64,000 bases of DNA from [Pasteurella] mairii (GCA_900454475.1 UGSS01000002.1:2313605-2377604), one strand, 5' to 3'; positions 25,465 through 37,546 are shown, numbered from the stretch's first letter. Numbers and translations: made by a program. Notes: generated by a model from the sequence alone, not told the origin.

Positions 25465-26655
25465 TTATTCCGGTTTTTGGATACGAGAACGTGCATCATC
25501 TAATGCTGCTTTCACCTCTTGGCGACCGCTTACTGCATTAATGATAGCGCTTCTTTCCGCATACCAGAACGCTGACATTTGAGGGATATTTGGCATAATC
25601 TCACCATTTTTTGCGTTTTCCATTGTTGCCGCAATGCGCGGATCTTTGGCTAACACTTCTTGGAATGATTTTAATGCCACTGCACCCAATGGTTTGTCTT
25701 TATTTACCGCATCCAAACCGTCATCGGTCAAAAGATAGTTTTCTAAGAATTCTTTTGCTAAATCTTTGTTCGGGCTGGAGGCATTTACACCGGCACTTAA
25801 CACACCAACAAACGGTTTAGACGCTTTACCGTTTAAGGTTGGTAATACCGCAACGCCATAGTTAATGTTACTTTTTTCGATATTGCCCCAAGACCAAGGA
25901 CCGTTGATGGTTAATGCACTTTCGCCTTTGTTAAAGCTGGCTTCAGCCACCGCGTAATCCATATCGGCATTGATCACTTTATTTTTCACCATATCAACTA
26001 CGAATTGTAAGCCTTTTTGTGAACCCTCGTTGTTCACGCCGATATCGTTGGCATCATATTGTCCGTTAGCAAATTTAAACGCATAACCACCGTTGGAAGC
26101 GACAACCGGCCAAGTGAAATACGGTTCAGAAAGGTTCCACATAATCGCGTGTTTACCTTGTGATTTGAATTTTTTATCTAATTCAACGATTTCTTCCCAA
26201 GATTTTGGCGGTTCAGGCAATAAATCTTTGTTATAAATTAAAGAAAGAGATTCGATCGCTACTGGATAAGCGATAATTTTGCCATTATAGGTTTCCGCAT
26301 CCCAAGCAAAATCTACAAATTTTTCTTTAAACTCTTTGCTTGGTTGTACTTCCGCTAACAAACCGGATTGCGCGTAGCCACCGAAACGGTCGTGCGCCCA
26401 GAAAATAATGTCTGGACCGTCGCCAGTTGCGGCTACTTGTGGGAATTTTTCTTCCAGTTTATCCGGATGCTCGACTAACACTTTGACACCAGTATCCGCT
26501 TCAAATTTTTTACCGACTTCCGCTAAACCGTTATAGCCTTTATCACCATTGATCCAAATAACCAATGTACCTTCGCTCATTTTTGCCATCACCGACGTAG
26601 AAAGTAATAAACCGGCAGCAGCAGTTAACGTAAATTGAAAGATCTTTTTGCTCAT
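25465..26655 (-). CDS. malE: Maltose/maltodextrin-binding protein
   Basis: A 396-residue periplasmic binding protein. The start at 26655 ([19 protein letters not shown]) is preferred over an upstream in-frame ATG at 26733, because it is preceded by an AAGGAGT ribosome binding site and opens directly into a signal peptide ending SVMA. The mature part begins [20 protein letters not shown], as in E. coli MalE. It delivers maltose and maltodextrins to MalFGK2. It is first in the minus-strand operon and diverges from malK. Confidence 0.97.
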   Translation of the reverse strand: MSKKIFQFTLTAAAGLLLSTSVMAKMSEGTLVIWINGDKGYNGLAEVGKKFEADTGVKVLVEHPDKLEEKFPQVAATGDGPDIIFWAHDRFGGYAQSGLLAEVQPSKEFKEKFVDFAWDAETYNGKIIAYPVAIESLSLIYNKDLLPEPPKSWEEIVELDKKFKSQGKHAIMWNLSEPYFTWPVVASNGGYAFKFANGQYDANDIGVNNEGSQKGLQFVVDMVKNKVINADMDYAVAEASFNKGESALTINGPWSWGNIEKSNINYGVAVLPTLNGKASKPFVGVLSAGVNASSPNKDLAKEFLENYLLTDDGLDAVNKDKPLGAVALKSFQEVLAKDPRIAATMENAKNGEIMPNIPQMSAFWYAERSAIINAVSGRQEVKAALDDARSRIQKPE

Positions 26656-26792
26656 GTTGATACTCCTTAAAGTTTGTAGTCGTAAGCAGGTCTTGCGATT
26701 GCCCACAGGATAAGTGGAAAGGATAAATAACAAGATGAATCCTATTACCCAATTTACCGCCGATTATATGTATAAATATTTTTCTTTGTTAT

Positions 26793-26813
26793 CCTCTCCC
26801 CCCTCTACTCCCC
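26793..26813 (-). promoter_or_regulatory. Two MalT-box-like sites
   Basis: On the minus strand GGGGAGTAGA (26804-26813) and GGGGGAGAGG (26793-26802) each match about 8 of 10 positions of the MalT box GGGGA(T/G)GAGG. They are 11 bases apart, close to one helical turn, in the malE-malK divergent region. No malT gene is in the window, so MalT control is inferred. Confidence 0.45.
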
Positions 26814-26853
26814 ACCCCTTATTTCACCCTTTTTTGGTACTTTTTGTCAGATA

Positions 26854-26869
26854 TGTGATCTGTGTCACA
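26854..26869. promoter_or_regulatory. CRP site, malE-malK intergenic
   Basis: TGTGATCTGTGTCACA matches the TGTGA-N6-TCACA consensus exactly and lies near the middle of the 426-base divergent promoter region. Confidence 0.85.
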
Positions 26870-26886
26870 AAATGCCAAAAGCAAAA

Positions 26887-26902
26887 TGCGATCAAGATCA
26901 CA
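26887..26902. promoter_or_regulatory. Second CRP-like site, malE-malK intergenic
   Basis: TGCGATCAAGATCACA differs from the consensus at one core base (TGCGA for TGTGA). It is centred 33 bases from the first site, about three helical turns, as in multi-CRP mal promoters. Confidence 0.7.
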
Positions 26903-27081
26903 AAAGTAGGGGGATTTTGCCTCATTTGTCGGTTATTTAGGCGAATTATTGATAATTGTTGATTTTTCGTTCTAATCCTTATTTTTTTTAGCAAAGGAGG
27001 ATTTTTTCTAAGCCGAGATCACGCATGATGAGTGGCAATTAGTTAAGTAAGTCAAAATGACACAACAACGCAGAGGTTTTT

Positions 27082-28200
27082 ATGGCAAGTGTATCGCTAC
27101 GTAAAGTAGGTAAATCTTACGGCAATGTTCATATCTCAAAAGATATTAACTTAGACATTCATGAGGGCGAATTCGTTGTATTCGTTGGACCTTCCGGATG
27201 CGGTAAATCCACCTTGCTTAGAATGATTGCGGGTCTTGAAGATATTACCACAGGTGAATTGTATATTGGCGATAAATTAATGAATGATGTTCCGCCGGCA
27301 AAACGCGGGATCGGGATGGTCTTCCAATCTTACGCCTTATATCCGCATCTTGATGTTGCGGAAAATATGTCTTTCGGCTTAAAACTTGCCGGTGTGAGTA
27401 AAGCGGAACGTGACCAACGGGTTAACCAAGTTTCTGAAATTCTACAACTTGCCCATTTATTAGACCGCAAACCGAAAGCCTTATCCGGCGGTCAGCGTCA
27501 ACGTGTTGCCATTGGTCGTACTCTTGTGTCTCAACCGGAAGTCTTTTTATTAGACGAACCGTTATCCAACTTGGATGCCGCTTTGCGTGTACAAATGCGA
27601 GTGGAAATTTCCAAACTACATAAAAAATTAAAACGTACCATGATTTATGTTACTCACGACCAAGTAGAAGCCATGACCTTGGCGGATAAAATCGTGGTAT
27701 TAAATGCGGGTGGTATTGCGCAAGTTGGCAAACCGCTAGAACTTTATCATTATCCGGCAAACCGTTTTGTCGCCGGCTTTATTGGCTCGCCAAAAATGAA
27801 TTTCTTACCGGTAAAAGTGACCGGTGTGGAAAAAGAGCGGGTACAAATCGAATTACCGGATGCGAATCATCATAGCTTCTGGATCCCCGTCTCCGGTCAA
27901 GGCGTCAGTATCGGTGACAACCTTTCATTAGGCATTCGTCCGGAACACTTAGTGCCGGCAGAACAAGCCAGCGTAACCCTAAAAGGCAATATCCAAGTGG
28001 TCGAATTATTGGGCAATGAAACCCAAATCCATCTTGAAATTCCGGAAATTAAACAACCGACCTTAGTTTATCGTCAAAGTGACGTAGTGTTAGTAAATGA
28101 AGGTGAGGAATTTAATATCGGTATTATCCCGGAACGTTGCCATCTATTTAAAGAAGATGGCACAGCCTGTCAGCGTTTATTTAAAGAAAAAGGTATTTAA
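27082..28200 (+). CDS. malK: Maltose transporter ATPase MalK
   Basis: A 372-residue ATPase with Walker [11 protein letters not shown]-loop, signature [13 protein letters not shown], Walker [13 protein letters not shown] and H-loop THDQ, then a C-terminal regulatory domain (from about residue 235) of the kind that in E. coli binds MalT and the PTS protein EIIA-Glc. It powers MalFG. It starts the rightward malK-lamB-malM operon. Confidence 0.97.
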   Translation: MASVSLRKVGKSYGNVHISKDINLDIHEGEFVVFVGPSGCGKSTLLRMIAGLEDITTGELYIGDKLMNDVPPAKRGIGMVFQSYALYPHLDVAENMSFGLKLAGVSKAERDQRVNQVSEILQLAHLLDRKPKALSGGQRQRVAIGRTLVSQPEVFLLDEPLSNLDAALRVQMRVEISKLHKKLKRTMIYVTHDQVEAMTLADKIVVLNAGGIAQVGKPLELYHYPANRFVAGFIGSPKMNFLPVKVTGVEKERVQIELPDANHHSFWIPVSGQGVSIGDNLSLGIRPEHLVPAEQASVTLKGNIQVVELLGNETQIHLEIPEIKQPTLVYRQSDVVLVNEGEEFNIGIIPERCHLFKEDGTACQRLFKEKGI

Positions 28201-28254
28201 CGCATTTGATGCACAATTTTTATTGGGCATCAAGAAATCGTATCAATTAATTGA

Positions 28255-29565
<1,311 letters not shown>

Positions 29566-29656
29566 AGCTTTTTATCCTGCTTCAATAATAATCATAAAAC
29601 GCTATTTCGGGAGAGAAATTTCTCTCCCTTTTTCCATCAATTATCATGAGGTTAAT

Positions 29657-30544
29657 ATGAAAAAAACATTTTTAACAACCGCACTTTTATTAGCTAATAT
29701 GTTTATTGTTTCACCGAGTATGGCAAATACGGGTACGCCAACGCATATTAACTCAACAGAATTAGCTCAAGTTCAATGGCAAAATGTGTCATTTGAGCAA
29801 GCCTCTAAAATCATGCTAACCGAACAGCAAAAACAAGCAGTTACAAGTCAATTTGCGGGCATTGCAAGCCCTATAGCGGCTTACCGGATTCCGGCTAATC
29901 AAGGCACTGTCGAAATTGAGATTGAAAGTCCCGTGCTTGAAGATCATGTTTTTCTTCCAACAGCAGTTATCTTAGACAGCCAATTCAACGTAGCGGCAAC
30001 TTACCCATCGAGTGAGTTTAAATTCCAAGAAGAGGGGGGCTTTAAAGGAAATCGTTTTACTGCGAATATGAATTTAACGCCGGCTGCCGGACAAGATTAT
30101 TTATATTTATTAGTTTATACCACACAACAAGATATTGCGAAAACAACCCTAATTCCTCATCCGGCAAAAGTATATGCCAAAGCCACGGGAAAACAACCGC
30201 CGGCAATTAATGATATTGAAGTTAAACACAGTTTAAACGGTGAAGTCATTGTAAATGCCTCCACATCAAATGGGACTAAATTTATCGGTATCCCAACTAC
30301 TATTTTCAGTAGTAAAGCGCCGGCGCAACCGGTCGGTAATGTTCAACTGTCAGTGGCTGCAAACAATAGCAAAGCCTTAAGCGCACCGGTGGACAAAGAT
30401 ACGGAGGCCTACTTTAAACAAGCGGTCAGCAAAGCACTTAAAGAAAATGATGTAAACCGCGCGTTGAATTTAGTCAACGAAGCCGAAAAATTAGGCTTAA
30501 GCTCACCGCGTAAAATTTTTTTACAACAAGTTTCCTCTAAATAG
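29657..30544 (+). CDS. malM: Maltose operon periplasmic protein MalM
   Basis: A 295-residue protein with a signal peptide (MKKTFLTTALLLANMFIVS, cleaved near SMA). The start at 29657 has a GAGGTTAAT ribosome binding site and directly opens the signal; an in-frame reading from 29540 would place 39 unlikely residues before it. It matches MalM in position and general features. Its role in the periplasm is poorly defined. An uptake sequence lies in the signal region. Confidence 0.9.
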   Translation: MKKTFLTTALLLANMFIVSPSMANTGTPTHINSTELAQVQWQNVSFEQASKIMLTEQQKQAVTSQFAGIASPIAAYRIPANQGTVEIEIESPVLEDHVFLPTAVILDSQFNVAATYPSSEFKFQEEGGFKGNRFTANMNLTPAAGQDYLYLLVYTTQQDIAKTTLIPHPAKVYAKATGKQPPAINDIEVKHSLNGEVIVNASTSNGTKFIGIPTTIFSSKAPAQPVGNVQLSVAANNSKALSAPVDKDTEAYFKQAVSKALKENDVNRALNLVNEAEKLGLSSPRKIFLQQVSSK

Positions 30545-30581
30545 TCATCTTAATACGTCTTTTTCATTATGATGGAGTTTT

Positions 30582-30608
30582 GCCACCAAGCAATTGGTGG
30601 CTTTTTTT
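30582..30608 (+). terminator. Terminator of malK-lamB-malM
   Basis: Stem GCCACCAA/TTGGTGGC with a 4-base loop followed by seven T: a classical rho-independent terminator. Confidence 0.9.
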
Positions 30609-30680
30609 ATCCGAAAAGAAGCGAAGCAAAGTGCGGTCAATCTTTGTTTAAAATTAGCGAGATAATGACGTAACCAAATA

Positions 30681-30820
30681 ATGGGAATGAGCCGAGATAC
30701 CTTCTCTCGTTATCAACAAGACGTTATCGTGATAATTTGGATAATCCTGCTTTTGGGCAAGTACGAGTAAGCAATGAACTTCGTAAACAAGGTATCTTTG
30801 TTTCAGCGGGTACTGTGCAT
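30681..30820 (+). pseudogene. IS481-type transposase remnant
   Basis: Two short pieces in different frames resemble the N-terminal part of IS481-family transposases: MGMSRDTFSRYQ in the frame from 30681, then NPAFGQVRVSNELRKQGIFV in another frame up to about 30810. Both the helix-turn-helix SRDTFYRY-like motif and the GQVRVSNELRKQG motif are recognisable. A deletion and frameshift separate them and no catalytic DDE region remains. No inverted repeats were found. It is debris of an old insertion between malM and pckA. Confidence 0.75.
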
Positions 30821-30866
30821 ATTACCTCACAGAGCAACTTCTATTTTGTTCTATCTGCCAAAAAAA

Positions 30867-30890
30867 GACCGCACTTTTAAAAGTGCGGTC
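30867..30890 (-). terminator. Terminator of pckA formed by inverted uptake sequences
   Basis: Two facing uptake cores form a 24-bp perfect palindrome (accgcactt at 30868, aagtgcggt at 30881). On the minus strand it is followed by a run of T, 27 bases past the pckA stop. Such paired uptake sequences commonly act as terminators in Pasteurellaceae. Confidence 0.85.
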
Positions 30891-30916
30891 GAATTTTATT
30901 TTGTTTTTTTACGCCA

Positions 30917-32533
30917 TTATGCTTTTGGACCGGCGGCAATTAAGGCTTTACCTTCAGCATTTGTTGCATATTTTTCAAAGTTTTTCACGAAACGACCGGC
31001 AAGATCTTCCGCTTTGCTTTGCCATTGTGCTTTATCCACATAAGTATCACGCGGATCTAAGATCGCAGGATCGACGCCTGGTAAGGCTTTTGGAATTGCC
31101 AAGTTGAAAATCGGTAATGAACCCATTTCCGCTTTTTCAATTGAACCGTCTAAGATCGCATCAATAATACCGCGGGTATCTTTGATGGAAATCCGTTTAC
31201 CTGTTCCGTTCCAACCGGTGTTCACCAAGTAAGCTTCCGCGCCAGCTGCTTGCATACGTTTCACTAACACTTCTGCATATTGTGTTGGGTGTAATGACAA
31301 GAATGCCGCACCGAAACAAGCAGAGAAAGTTGGTGTCGGTTCGGTAATACCACGTTCTGTACCCGCAAGTTTCGCCGTGAAACCAGATAAGAAGTAGTAT
31401 TTGGTTTGTTCCGGTGTTAATTTAGAAACCGGTGGCAATACGCCGAATGCATCTGCGGTTAAGAAAATCACTTTAGTTGCATGACCCGCTTTGGATACCG
31501 GTTCAACAATGTTGTTGATGTGGTAAATTGGGTAAGAAACACGAGTGTTTTCCGTTTTTGAACCATCAGCAAAGTCAATAGAACCATCTGCGCGCACTAC
31601 CACGTTTTCTAACAAGGCATCGCGTTTGATCGCGCCATAAATATCCGGTTCGTTTTCTGCAGAAAGATTGATGGTTTTCGCATAGCAACCGCCTTCGTAG
31701 TTGAATACACCATCATCGTCCCAACCATGTTCATCGTCACCGATTAATTGACGTTTCGGATCGGTGGAAAGCGTGGTTTTACCGGTACCGGACAAGCCGA
31801 AGAATACCGCAACATCACCCTCTTTGCCAACGTTAGCAGAACAGTGCATTGATGCGATACCTTTTAACGGTAGGAAGTAGTTCATCATAGAGAACATCCC
31901 TTTTTTCATTTCACCACCGTACCAAGTACCGCCGATTAATTGTACGCCTTCGGTAATATTGAATGCGACAAAGTTTTCAGAATTTAATCCTTGTTCTTTC
32001 CAATTTGGATTGGTGACTTTAGAACCGTTCATTACGGTAAAATCAGGTTTGAAGGTTTGTAATTCTGCTTCTGAAGGACGGATAAACATATTTTTCACGA
32101 AATGCGCTTGCCATGCCACTTCAGTTACGATACGCACCGCTAAACGAGTATCCGGGTTTGCACCACAAAATGCGTCAACCACGAACAAACGTTTGCCGGA
32201 AAGTTGTTTGGTAACCAACTCTTTCAAACTTTGCCATGTGGCTTGGTTCATCGGTTTATTGTCGTTTTTCGCCACTTCGCTGGTCCACCAAACGGTATCT
32301 TTGGTTTTTTCATCCAAAACGATATATTTATCTTTCGGCGAACGACCAGTGAAAATACCGGTATCAACAGCAACTGCGCCGGATTGGGTCACAACACCTT
32401 TTTCAAAGCCTTGCAAGCCCGGCTTGGTTTCTTCTTCAAATAACTGTTCATAACTTGGGTTATGCACCACTTCTTTCACATCATAAATGCCAAGTTCACC
32501 CAGCTCTTTGATTACTTTGTTTACATCAACCAT
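30917..32533 (-). CDS. pckA: Phosphoenolpyruvate carboxykinase (ATP)
   Basis: A 538-residue cytoplasmic enzyme interconverting oxaloacetate plus ATP with PEP, CO2 and ADP; in succinate-forming Pasteurellaceae it often runs in the carboxylating direction. Visible motifs are [11 protein letters not shown] (P-loop), [12 protein letters not shown], and the metal-binding region [14 protein letters not shown]. Full length. A weak CRP-like site lies about 80 bases upstream. Confidence 0.97.
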   Translation of the reverse strand: MVDVNKVIKELGELGIYDVKEVVHNPSYEQLFEEETKPGLQGFEKGVVTQSGAVAVDTGIFTGRSPKDKYIVLDEKTKDTVWWTSEVAKNDNKPMNQATWQSLKELVTKQLSGKRLFVVDAFCGANPDTRLAVRIVTEVAWQAHFVKNMFIRPSEAELQTFKPDFTVMNGSKVTNPNWKEQGLNSENFVAFNITEGVQLIGGTWYGGEMKKGMFSMMNYFLPLKGIASMHCSANVGKEGDVAVFFGLSGTGKTTLSTDPKRQLIGDDEHGWDDDGVFNYEGGCYAKTINLSAENEPDIYGAIKRDALLENVVVRADGSIDFADGSKTENTRVSYPIYHINNIVEPVSKAGHATKVIFLTADAFGVLPPVSKLTPEQTKYYFLSGFTAKLAGTERGITEPTPTFSACFGAAFLSLHPTQYAEVLVKRMQAAGAEAYLVNTGWNGTGKRISIKDTRGIIDAILDGSIEKAEMGSLPIFNLAIPKALPGVDPAILDPRDTYVDKAQWQSKAEDLAGRFVKNFEKYATNAEGKALIAAGPKA

Positions 32534-32613
32534 ATATTACCTCTATTTAAAGTTTAAAGTTTAAAGTTAATCATTAAGTGGTAGGGATTTTATTAAATTT
32601 TTCCTAAAAAAAA

Positions 32614-32629
32614 TGTTACCTTGATCTCA
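32614..32629. promoter_or_regulatory. Weak CRP-like site upstream of pckA
   Basis: TGTTACCTTGATCTCA matches 8 of 10 core positions of TGTGA-N6-TCACA and lies 81-96 bases upstream of the pckA start. By-eye match only. Confidence 0.3.
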
Positions 32630-32662
32630 AAAATGAAAATTGATGTGTAATTTTTTGTATTT

Positions 32663-34531
32663 TCAAACAGAAGTGGGATTCCATAATTTTTTATGTTGAC
32701 GAATAATATCGATAAACGGTTGGGCAAAACGCTCTAATTTGATGGTACCAACCCCGTTAATTTGCAACATTTCTCGTGCGCTGGTAGGTTGATATTGTGC
32801 CATTTCTTGCAACGTAGCATCATTAAACACAATATAAGGCGGGATGTTTTCCCGATCGGCAATTTGTTTGCGCAAAAAGCGCAAGCGGGCAAATAAATCT
32901 TTGTCATAATTAATCGGCGCATTTTTCACTATCGATGTGGTCACCGATGAAATGCGCGGCATAGCCAAGGATAAGGCAGCTTCGCCTTGCAAAATCGGTT
33001 TGGCACTTTCCGTCAGTTGCAATGTGCTGTTAAATTGATCCACGACTTGACGGATAAAGCCAAGATGAATCAGTTGGCGGATAACTGAATGCCAATATTC
33101 TTTCGTCCGCTCTTTGCCAATACCATACACACTCAACTTATCATGCTGATTTTCTTTGATTTTTTGATTTTGCATCCCGCGTAACACTGTAATCACATAA
33201 TGTGTACCAAAACGTTGTCCGACCCGGTAAATAGTGGACATCACCTTTTGCGCATCAATTAATCCGTCATATTTTTTCGGCGGATCTAAACAAATATCAC
33301 AGTTGTTACAAGGCGTTTGACGCTGTTCGCCGAAATAATTCAGCAAGACTAAGCGGCGGCAAGTTTGGCTTTCGGCAAATTCGCCTATAGCTTGCAATTT
33401 ATGTTGTTCAATTTGGCGTTGTGGCGTTTCCGGTTTTTCCAACAACATTTTTTGCAACCAGGCATAATCTGCCGGTTCGTAAAATAATACCGCTTCTGCC
33501 GGCAAATCATCCCGTCCAGCGCGACCGGTTTCTTGATAATATGCCTCGATACTGCGTGGTAAATCAAAATGCACAACAAAACGCACATTGGATTTATTAA
33601 TGCCCATGCCAAAAGCAATGGTCGCTACCACCACTTGCACATTATCGCGCTGAAAAGCCCGTTGCACCCGCTCCCGTTGGCTATTTTCCATACCGGCGTG
33701 GTATCCTTCTGCCGCCACACCTTTTTTACGCAAACTTTCCGCTATGCGCTCAACTTTATTGCGACTGTTGCAATAAATAATCCCGCTTTTGCCCTTTTGT
33801 CCCAGTACAAATTGGCTCAATTGTTCCATTGGTTTGAATTTCTCAACCAAGGTATAGCGAATATTTGGACGATCGAAACTGCCGATATAACAATGCGGAT
33901 CTGCCAGTTTCAAATGCTGCAAAATATCCAAACGTGTGGTTTGATCGGCAGTGGCGGTCAATGCCATGATTGGCGCATCAGGAAAACAGCCTTTTAAACC
34001 GCCGAGTTGGGCATATTCCGGACGAAAATCATGTCCCCATTGCGAAATACAATGCGCTTCATCAATGGCAATAAAACTCACTTTACAATGAGAAATAAAA
34101 TGGAAAAAACCGGTGGTCATCACTTTTTCCGGTGAGACATAAAGCAACTTTAATGCCCCTGACATCACGCGATTTTGCACCTCTTGCTGCTGCTCAAAGG
34201 TTTGCGTGGAGTTTAAATAATCCGCGGCAATTCCGTTGGCAGAAAGTTGATCAACTTGGTCTTTCATCAATGAAATTAAGGGGGACACAACTAAGGTCAC
34301 CCCGTCAAAACACAGTGCTGGAATTTGATAGCACAAGGATTTTCCGTTGCCGGTCGCCATAATCACAAGGCTGTCTTTGCCTTGCAAGGTGGCATTGATG
34401 ACTTCCTCTTGCCCTTGACGGAAAGATTGATAGCCAAAAATAGCGTGCAACACCTCAAGTGCGGTCGAAATTTGTGGATTTTTGACCGCACTTTTCGTTG
34501 TAGATATTGAAGAAATTGAGGAAAAGGACAT
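32663..34531 (-). CDS. recQ: ATP-dependent DNA helicase RecQ
   Basis: A 622-residue superfamily 2 helicase (3'-5') acting in recombination and fork repair. It shows motif I (MATGNGKSLCYQIP), DEAH box IDEAHCISQWGHDFRPEY, motif VI (QETGRAGRD), the RecQ zinc site (CRRLVLLNYFG...CNNCDIC) and a C-terminal HRDC domain. The N-terminal 20-odd residues are Ser/Thr rich and carry two opposed uptake sequences (34458 and ~34486). The ATG overlaps the cyaY stop by one base. Confidence 0.95.
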   Translation of the reverse strand: MSFSSISSISTTKSAVKNPQISTALEVLHAIFGYQSFRQGQEEVINATLQGKDSLVIMATGNGKSLCYQIPALCFDGVTLVVSPLISLMKDQVDQLSANGIAADYLNSTQTFEQQQEVQNRVMSGALKLLYVSPEKVMTTGFFHFISHCKVSFIAIDEAHCISQWGHDFRPEYAQLGGLKGCFPDAPIMALTATADQTTRLDILQHLKLADPHCYIGSFDRPNIRYTLVEKFKPMEQLSQFVLGQKGKSGIIYCNSRNKVERIAESLRKKGVAAEGYHAGMENSQRERVQRAFQRDNVQVVVATIAFGMGINKSNVRFVVHFDLPRSIEAYYQETGRAGRDDLPAEAVLFYEPADYAWLQKMLLEKPETPQRQIEQHKLQAIGEFAESQTCRRLVLLNYFGEQRQTPCNNCDICLDPPKKYDGLIDAQKVMSTIYRVGQRFGTHYVITVLRGMQNQKIKENQHDKLSVYGIGKERTKEYWHSVIRQLIHLGFIRQVVDQFNSTLQLTESAKPILQGEAALSLAMPRISSVTTSIVKNAPINYDKDLFARLRFLRKQIADRENIPPYIVFNDATLQEMAQYQPTSAREMLQINGVGTIKLERFAQPFIDIIRQHKKLWNPTSV

Positions 34532-34839
34532 TAAGCGAAATGTGCGTTTTCACCGTGGGCTGCACAGGCTTCTTCTAAACATTGCCAAAACAATTTACCG
34601 TCACGGGCAATCCATTGTCCGTCTTTAAAGGCAAAATGAAAACCACCTACTTTGCTGGCAAGCCAAAGTTCAAGCAAAGGTTCTTGCTTATTGATTACCA
34701 CTTGGCTACGGTCGGCGAAGGTGATCGTAAACACCGAACCTTGCGTATCGCAATCCACATCACAATCTTGCGCTTCTAATTGTTCTTCAATATTCAGCCA
34801 GATTTGTTCGATATTTTGATGAAATTCTGCTACGTTCAT
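34531..34839 (-). CDS. cyaY: Frataxin-like iron protein CyaY
   Basis: About 102 residues from the start at 34839 (MNVAEFHQNIEQIWLNIEEQ); an in-frame extension to 34905 is not family-like. The acidic N-terminal helix (EEQLEAQDCDVDCD) and the beta-sheet core (GSVFTITFADRSQVVINKQ) are those of bacterial frataxins, which modulate iron supply to Fe-S cluster assembly. It overlaps recQ by one base (TAATG) and is divergent from lptM, as cyaY and lptM/yifL are in many gammaproteobacteria. Confidence 0.95.
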   Translation of the reverse strand: MNVAEFHQNIEQIWLNIEEQLEAQDCDVDCDTQGSVFTITFADRSQVVINKQEPLLELWLASKVGGFHFAFKDGQWIARDGKLFWQCLEEACAAHGENAHFA

Positions 34840-34959
34840 AAAATTCCTTCCTGATTGACAAAATAAAGTTAAATTATAGAGATTTTCGTTATATTGTGGT
34901 AGCACAAAGAAAAATTTAATGGTAAAAAGTGAAAATTAATTTGTATGAGGAAGATTTCA

Positions 34960-35079
34960 ATGAAAAAAACCATTTCCATTCTACTCTTAAGTGCGGTCAC
35001 TTTTTTAATCACTTCTTGTGGAGTCAAAGGTCCGCTTTATTTTCCTGAAAAAGCACCACAGCAACAACAAACCAAATAA
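34960..35079 (+). CDS. lptM: Small outer-membrane lipoprotein LptM (YifL)
   Basis: A 39-residue precursor with a lipobox (LITSC, lipidated Cys20) followed by GVKGPLYFPEKAP, the LptM signature; the tail is Gln rich. LptM associates with and matures the LPS translocon LptDE. It precedes lysA by eight bases, the same order as in E. coli (cyaY-yifL-dapF context) and H. influenzae. An uptake sequence is embedded in the codons of the signal peptide (LSAVT). Confidence 0.9.
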   Translation: MKKTISILLLSAVTFLITSCGVKGPLYFPEKAPQQQQTK

Positions 35080-35087
35080 GGAACATT

Positions 35088-36344
35088 ATGGATTTTTTCC
35101 AATATAAAAACGATCAGTTAATGGCGGAAGATCTGCCCGTTAGCAACATTGCGGCGCAATTTGGTACTCCACTTTATATTTATTCACGAGCAACGTTGGA
35201 ACGCCATTGGCACGCCTTTGATGATGCCTTAGGCACCCATCCACATTTAATTTGCTTTGCAGTCAAATCCAATCCGAATATCGCGATTTTAAATCTGATG
35301 GCGAAATTAGGTTCAGGCTTTGATATTGTCTCGCAAGGAGAATTAGAACGCGTGTTAGCTGCCGGCGGCGAGGCGGGAAAAATCGTCTTTTCCGGTGTGG
35401 CAAAATCAACACAAGAAATTGCGCGCGCCTTGGAAGTCGGCATTCGTTGTTTTAACGTGGAAAGTGTGGCGGAATTGGAACGGATTAATCAAGTTGCCGG
35501 CGAAATGGGAAAAATTGCGCCAATTTCATTACGCGTCAATCCGGATGTAGATGCGCATACGCATCCTTATATCTCCACCGGTTTAAAAGAAAATAAATTT
35601 GGTGTCAGCGTTGAACAAGCGCGTGAAGTCTATCGACTGGCAAGCCAATTACCGCATATTCATATTAGCGGCATGGATTGTCATATTGGTTCGCAATTAA
35701 CGGAATTACAACCTTTTTTAGATGCAACCGATCGTTTAATTGTATTAATGGAACAACTTAAACAAGATGGCATTTCACTAAAACATTTGGATTTAGGCGG
35801 TGGTTTAGGTGTGACCTATACCGATGAAAATGCGCCGCATCCTTCTGAATATGCGCGTGCTTTGCTGGCGAAATTAAAAGATTATGCCGAGTTGGAAATC
35901 ATCCTAGAACCGGGGCGGGCGATTACTGCCAACGCTGGTATTTTGGTCACCAAAGTGGAATATTTAAAAAGCAACGAAAGCCGCCATTTTGCCATCGTCG
36001 ATACCGGCATGAACGACATGATCCGTCCGGCGTTGTACCAAGCATACATGAATATCATCGAAGTTGACCGCACTTTGGGACGCGAAAGCCAAGTGTATGA
36101 CGTGGTCGGTCCGATTTGCGAAACCTCAGATTTTCTCGGCAAACAACGCGAGCTTGCCATTGCGGCAGGCGATCTTATCGCGCAGCGTTCCGCCGGTGCT
36201 TATGGCGCCAGCATGGCATCCACCTACAATTCCCGCCCGCGCGCCATTGAAGTGTTGGTGGATGGCGACAAGGCGCATTTAATCAAACGTCGCGAACGCT
36301 TTGAAGAATTGTGGCAATTGGAATGTTTGGTGGATATTGATTAG
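35088..36344 (+). CDS. lysA: Diaminopimelate decarboxylase
   Basis: A 418-residue PLP enzyme making L-lysine from meso-diaminopimelate. Motifs: CFAVKSNPN with the PLP Lys, HIGSQ, GGGLGVTYTDE, EPGRAI and the C-terminal CETSDF active-site Cys. It forms an operon with lptM. A bidirectional hairpin follows. Confidence 0.97.
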   Translation: MDFFQYKNDQLMAEDLPVSNIAAQFGTPLYIYSRATLERHWHAFDDALGTHPHLICFAVKSNPNIAILNLMAKLGSGFDIVSQGELERVLAAGGEAGKIVFSGVAKSTQEIARALEVGIRCFNVESVAELERINQVAGEMGKIAPISLRVNPDVDAHTHPYISTGLKENKFGVSVEQAREVYRLASQLPHIHISGMDCHIGSQLTELQPFLDATDRLIVLMEQLKQDGISLKHLDLGGGLGVTYTDENAPHPSEYARALLAKLKDYAELEIILEPGRAITANAGILVTKVEYLKSNESRHFAIVDTGMNDMIRPALYQAYMNIIEVDRTLGRESQVYDVVGPICETSDFLGKQRELAIAAGDLIAQRSAGAYGASMASTYNSRPRAIEVLVDGDKAHLIKRRERFEELWQLECLVDID

Positions 36345-36364
36345 TACAAACCCTCTTACCTTAA

Positions 36365-36394
36365 GGAGGGCGGCTAAATTTTTAGCATCCCTCC
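36365..36394. terminator. Hairpin between convergent lysA and gutR
   Basis: A nested stem: GGAGGG/CCCTCC outside and GCTAAA/TTTAGC inside. It has no long U-tract but is well placed to end both transcripts. Confidence 0.6.
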
Positions 36395-36407
36395 CATCAA
36401 AATCATC

Positions 36408-37175
36408 TTATCTAGCAATAATTAGCCGGATGCCTTTTTTAATCAAAGCCTGTTGAATTTCATCAGTAATGCCGGGGTCTGTGATTACCGTTGTGATTTT
36501 TTCGAGTGGACAAACAATATTTGGGCTGCGACGTTCAAATTTGCTTGAATCAGTCAAGACAATAATTTCACGGGCTGCATTACACATTGCCTTACTTACA
36601 CCGTGTACTTCATTAAATGTAGTTAATCCGACTGTTAAATCAAATCCGTCTGTACCGATAAATAATTTATCGAAATTAAATTTTTCGACTGTTGTTTCCG
36701 CTAAAATACCGTGAAATGAACCTGATTTAGAACGGTAAGTACCACCACACATTAATATTTCAAAATCAGTATTTAAGGATGTTAATGCATTAATAATATG
36801 CAAGCTGTTTGTCATAATGGTGAGGTTTTTAAAATGTACCAAATTAGATACCATTTGCAGTACTGTGCTGCCTTGATCCATTATGATAGAGTCGCCATTT
36901 CGAATAAGTTCAGCGGCAGCTTTTCCAATTTGAGTTTTTACTGCCAAATTGATTGTCGTTTTATTAATAATGGGCGGATCGATTTCATCACTTGCTTGAG
37001 TTAATACAACGCTACCATAGGTGCGTAATACTTTCTTTTCACTCTCAAGTATAGTCAGATCTTTACGAATTGTGGTTCCGGTGGTTTGAAAATATTCAGC
37101 AAGTTGATCCACAGGGGTTCGTCCGTGGACTTGGAGATAATCTAAAATAGCCTGTTGTCTGTCTCTTGGTTTCAT
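36408..37175 (-). CDS. gutR: Sorbitol operon repressor (DeoR family)
   Basis: A 255-residue DeoR/SrlR-type regulator. The N-terminal helix-turn-helix ([20 protein letters not shown]) is followed by a phosphosugar-sensing domain ([35 protein letters not shown]). Last gene of the srl operon and most likely its repressor, sensing sorbitol-6-phosphate or a related phosphosugar. Confidence 0.9.
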   Translation of the reverse strand: MKPRDRQQAILDYLQVHGRTPVDQLAEYFQTTGTTIRKDLTILESEKKVLRTYGSVVLTQASDEIDPPIINKTTINLAVKTQIGKAAAELIRNGDSIIMDQGSTVLQMVSNLVHFKNLTIMTNSLHIINALTSLNTDFEILMCGGTYRSKSGSFHGILAETTVEKFNFDKLFIGTDGFDLTVGLTTFNEVHGVSKAMCNAAREIIVLTDSSKFERRSPNIVCPLEKITTVITDPGITDEIQQALIKKGIRLIIAR

Positions 37176-37183
37176 AATGAAAT

Positions 37184-37546
37184 CTATTTCAGTTGAATTG
37201 CTTCTACGAGGGCTTCTCGTGCATTTTTATTCGTTGGAAAAATGGTGAAAGGATTGATTTCATCATAATGTAACCCATTTAATTCCGGCATAGATTGCGG
37301 TTTTGAAAATACCGTCCATCCTTTCATCACAATATTATTTACTATATAACGATCTTCATTAAAAGCAAGCGCAATGATGATCTTGCTTTTAAACCGTCCC
37401 TTAGTTCGACCTATTCCCACATTTCCTTGCTCACTCAGCAACATAAACGCTTGATTAAAACGATTAACTTGCCACCAACCCAGGACAATTTGTAACACCC
37501 AAGCCATGATAGCTAAAAGAATAAGAACATTCGTTGCATTCGACAT
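37184..37546 (-). CDS. gutM: Sorbitol operon activator-type protein GutM
   Basis: A 120-residue protein with one N-terminal membrane helix and the GutM/SrlM pattern ([27 protein letters not shown]). In E. coli GutM is an accessory activator of the operon. It sits nine bases upstream of gutR, in the E. coli order. Confidence 0.88.
   Translation of the reverse strand: MSNATNVLILLAIMAWVLQIVLGWWQVNRFNQAFMLLSEQGNVGIGRTKGRFKSKIIIALAFNEDRYIVNNIVMKGWTVFSKPQSMPELNGLHYDEINPFTIFPTNKNAREALVEAIQLK

Noticed and set aside
30867-30890. Palindrome as a CRISPR repeat or insertion-sequence end
   Set aside because: It is two facing uptake sequences; there are no regular spacers or second end.
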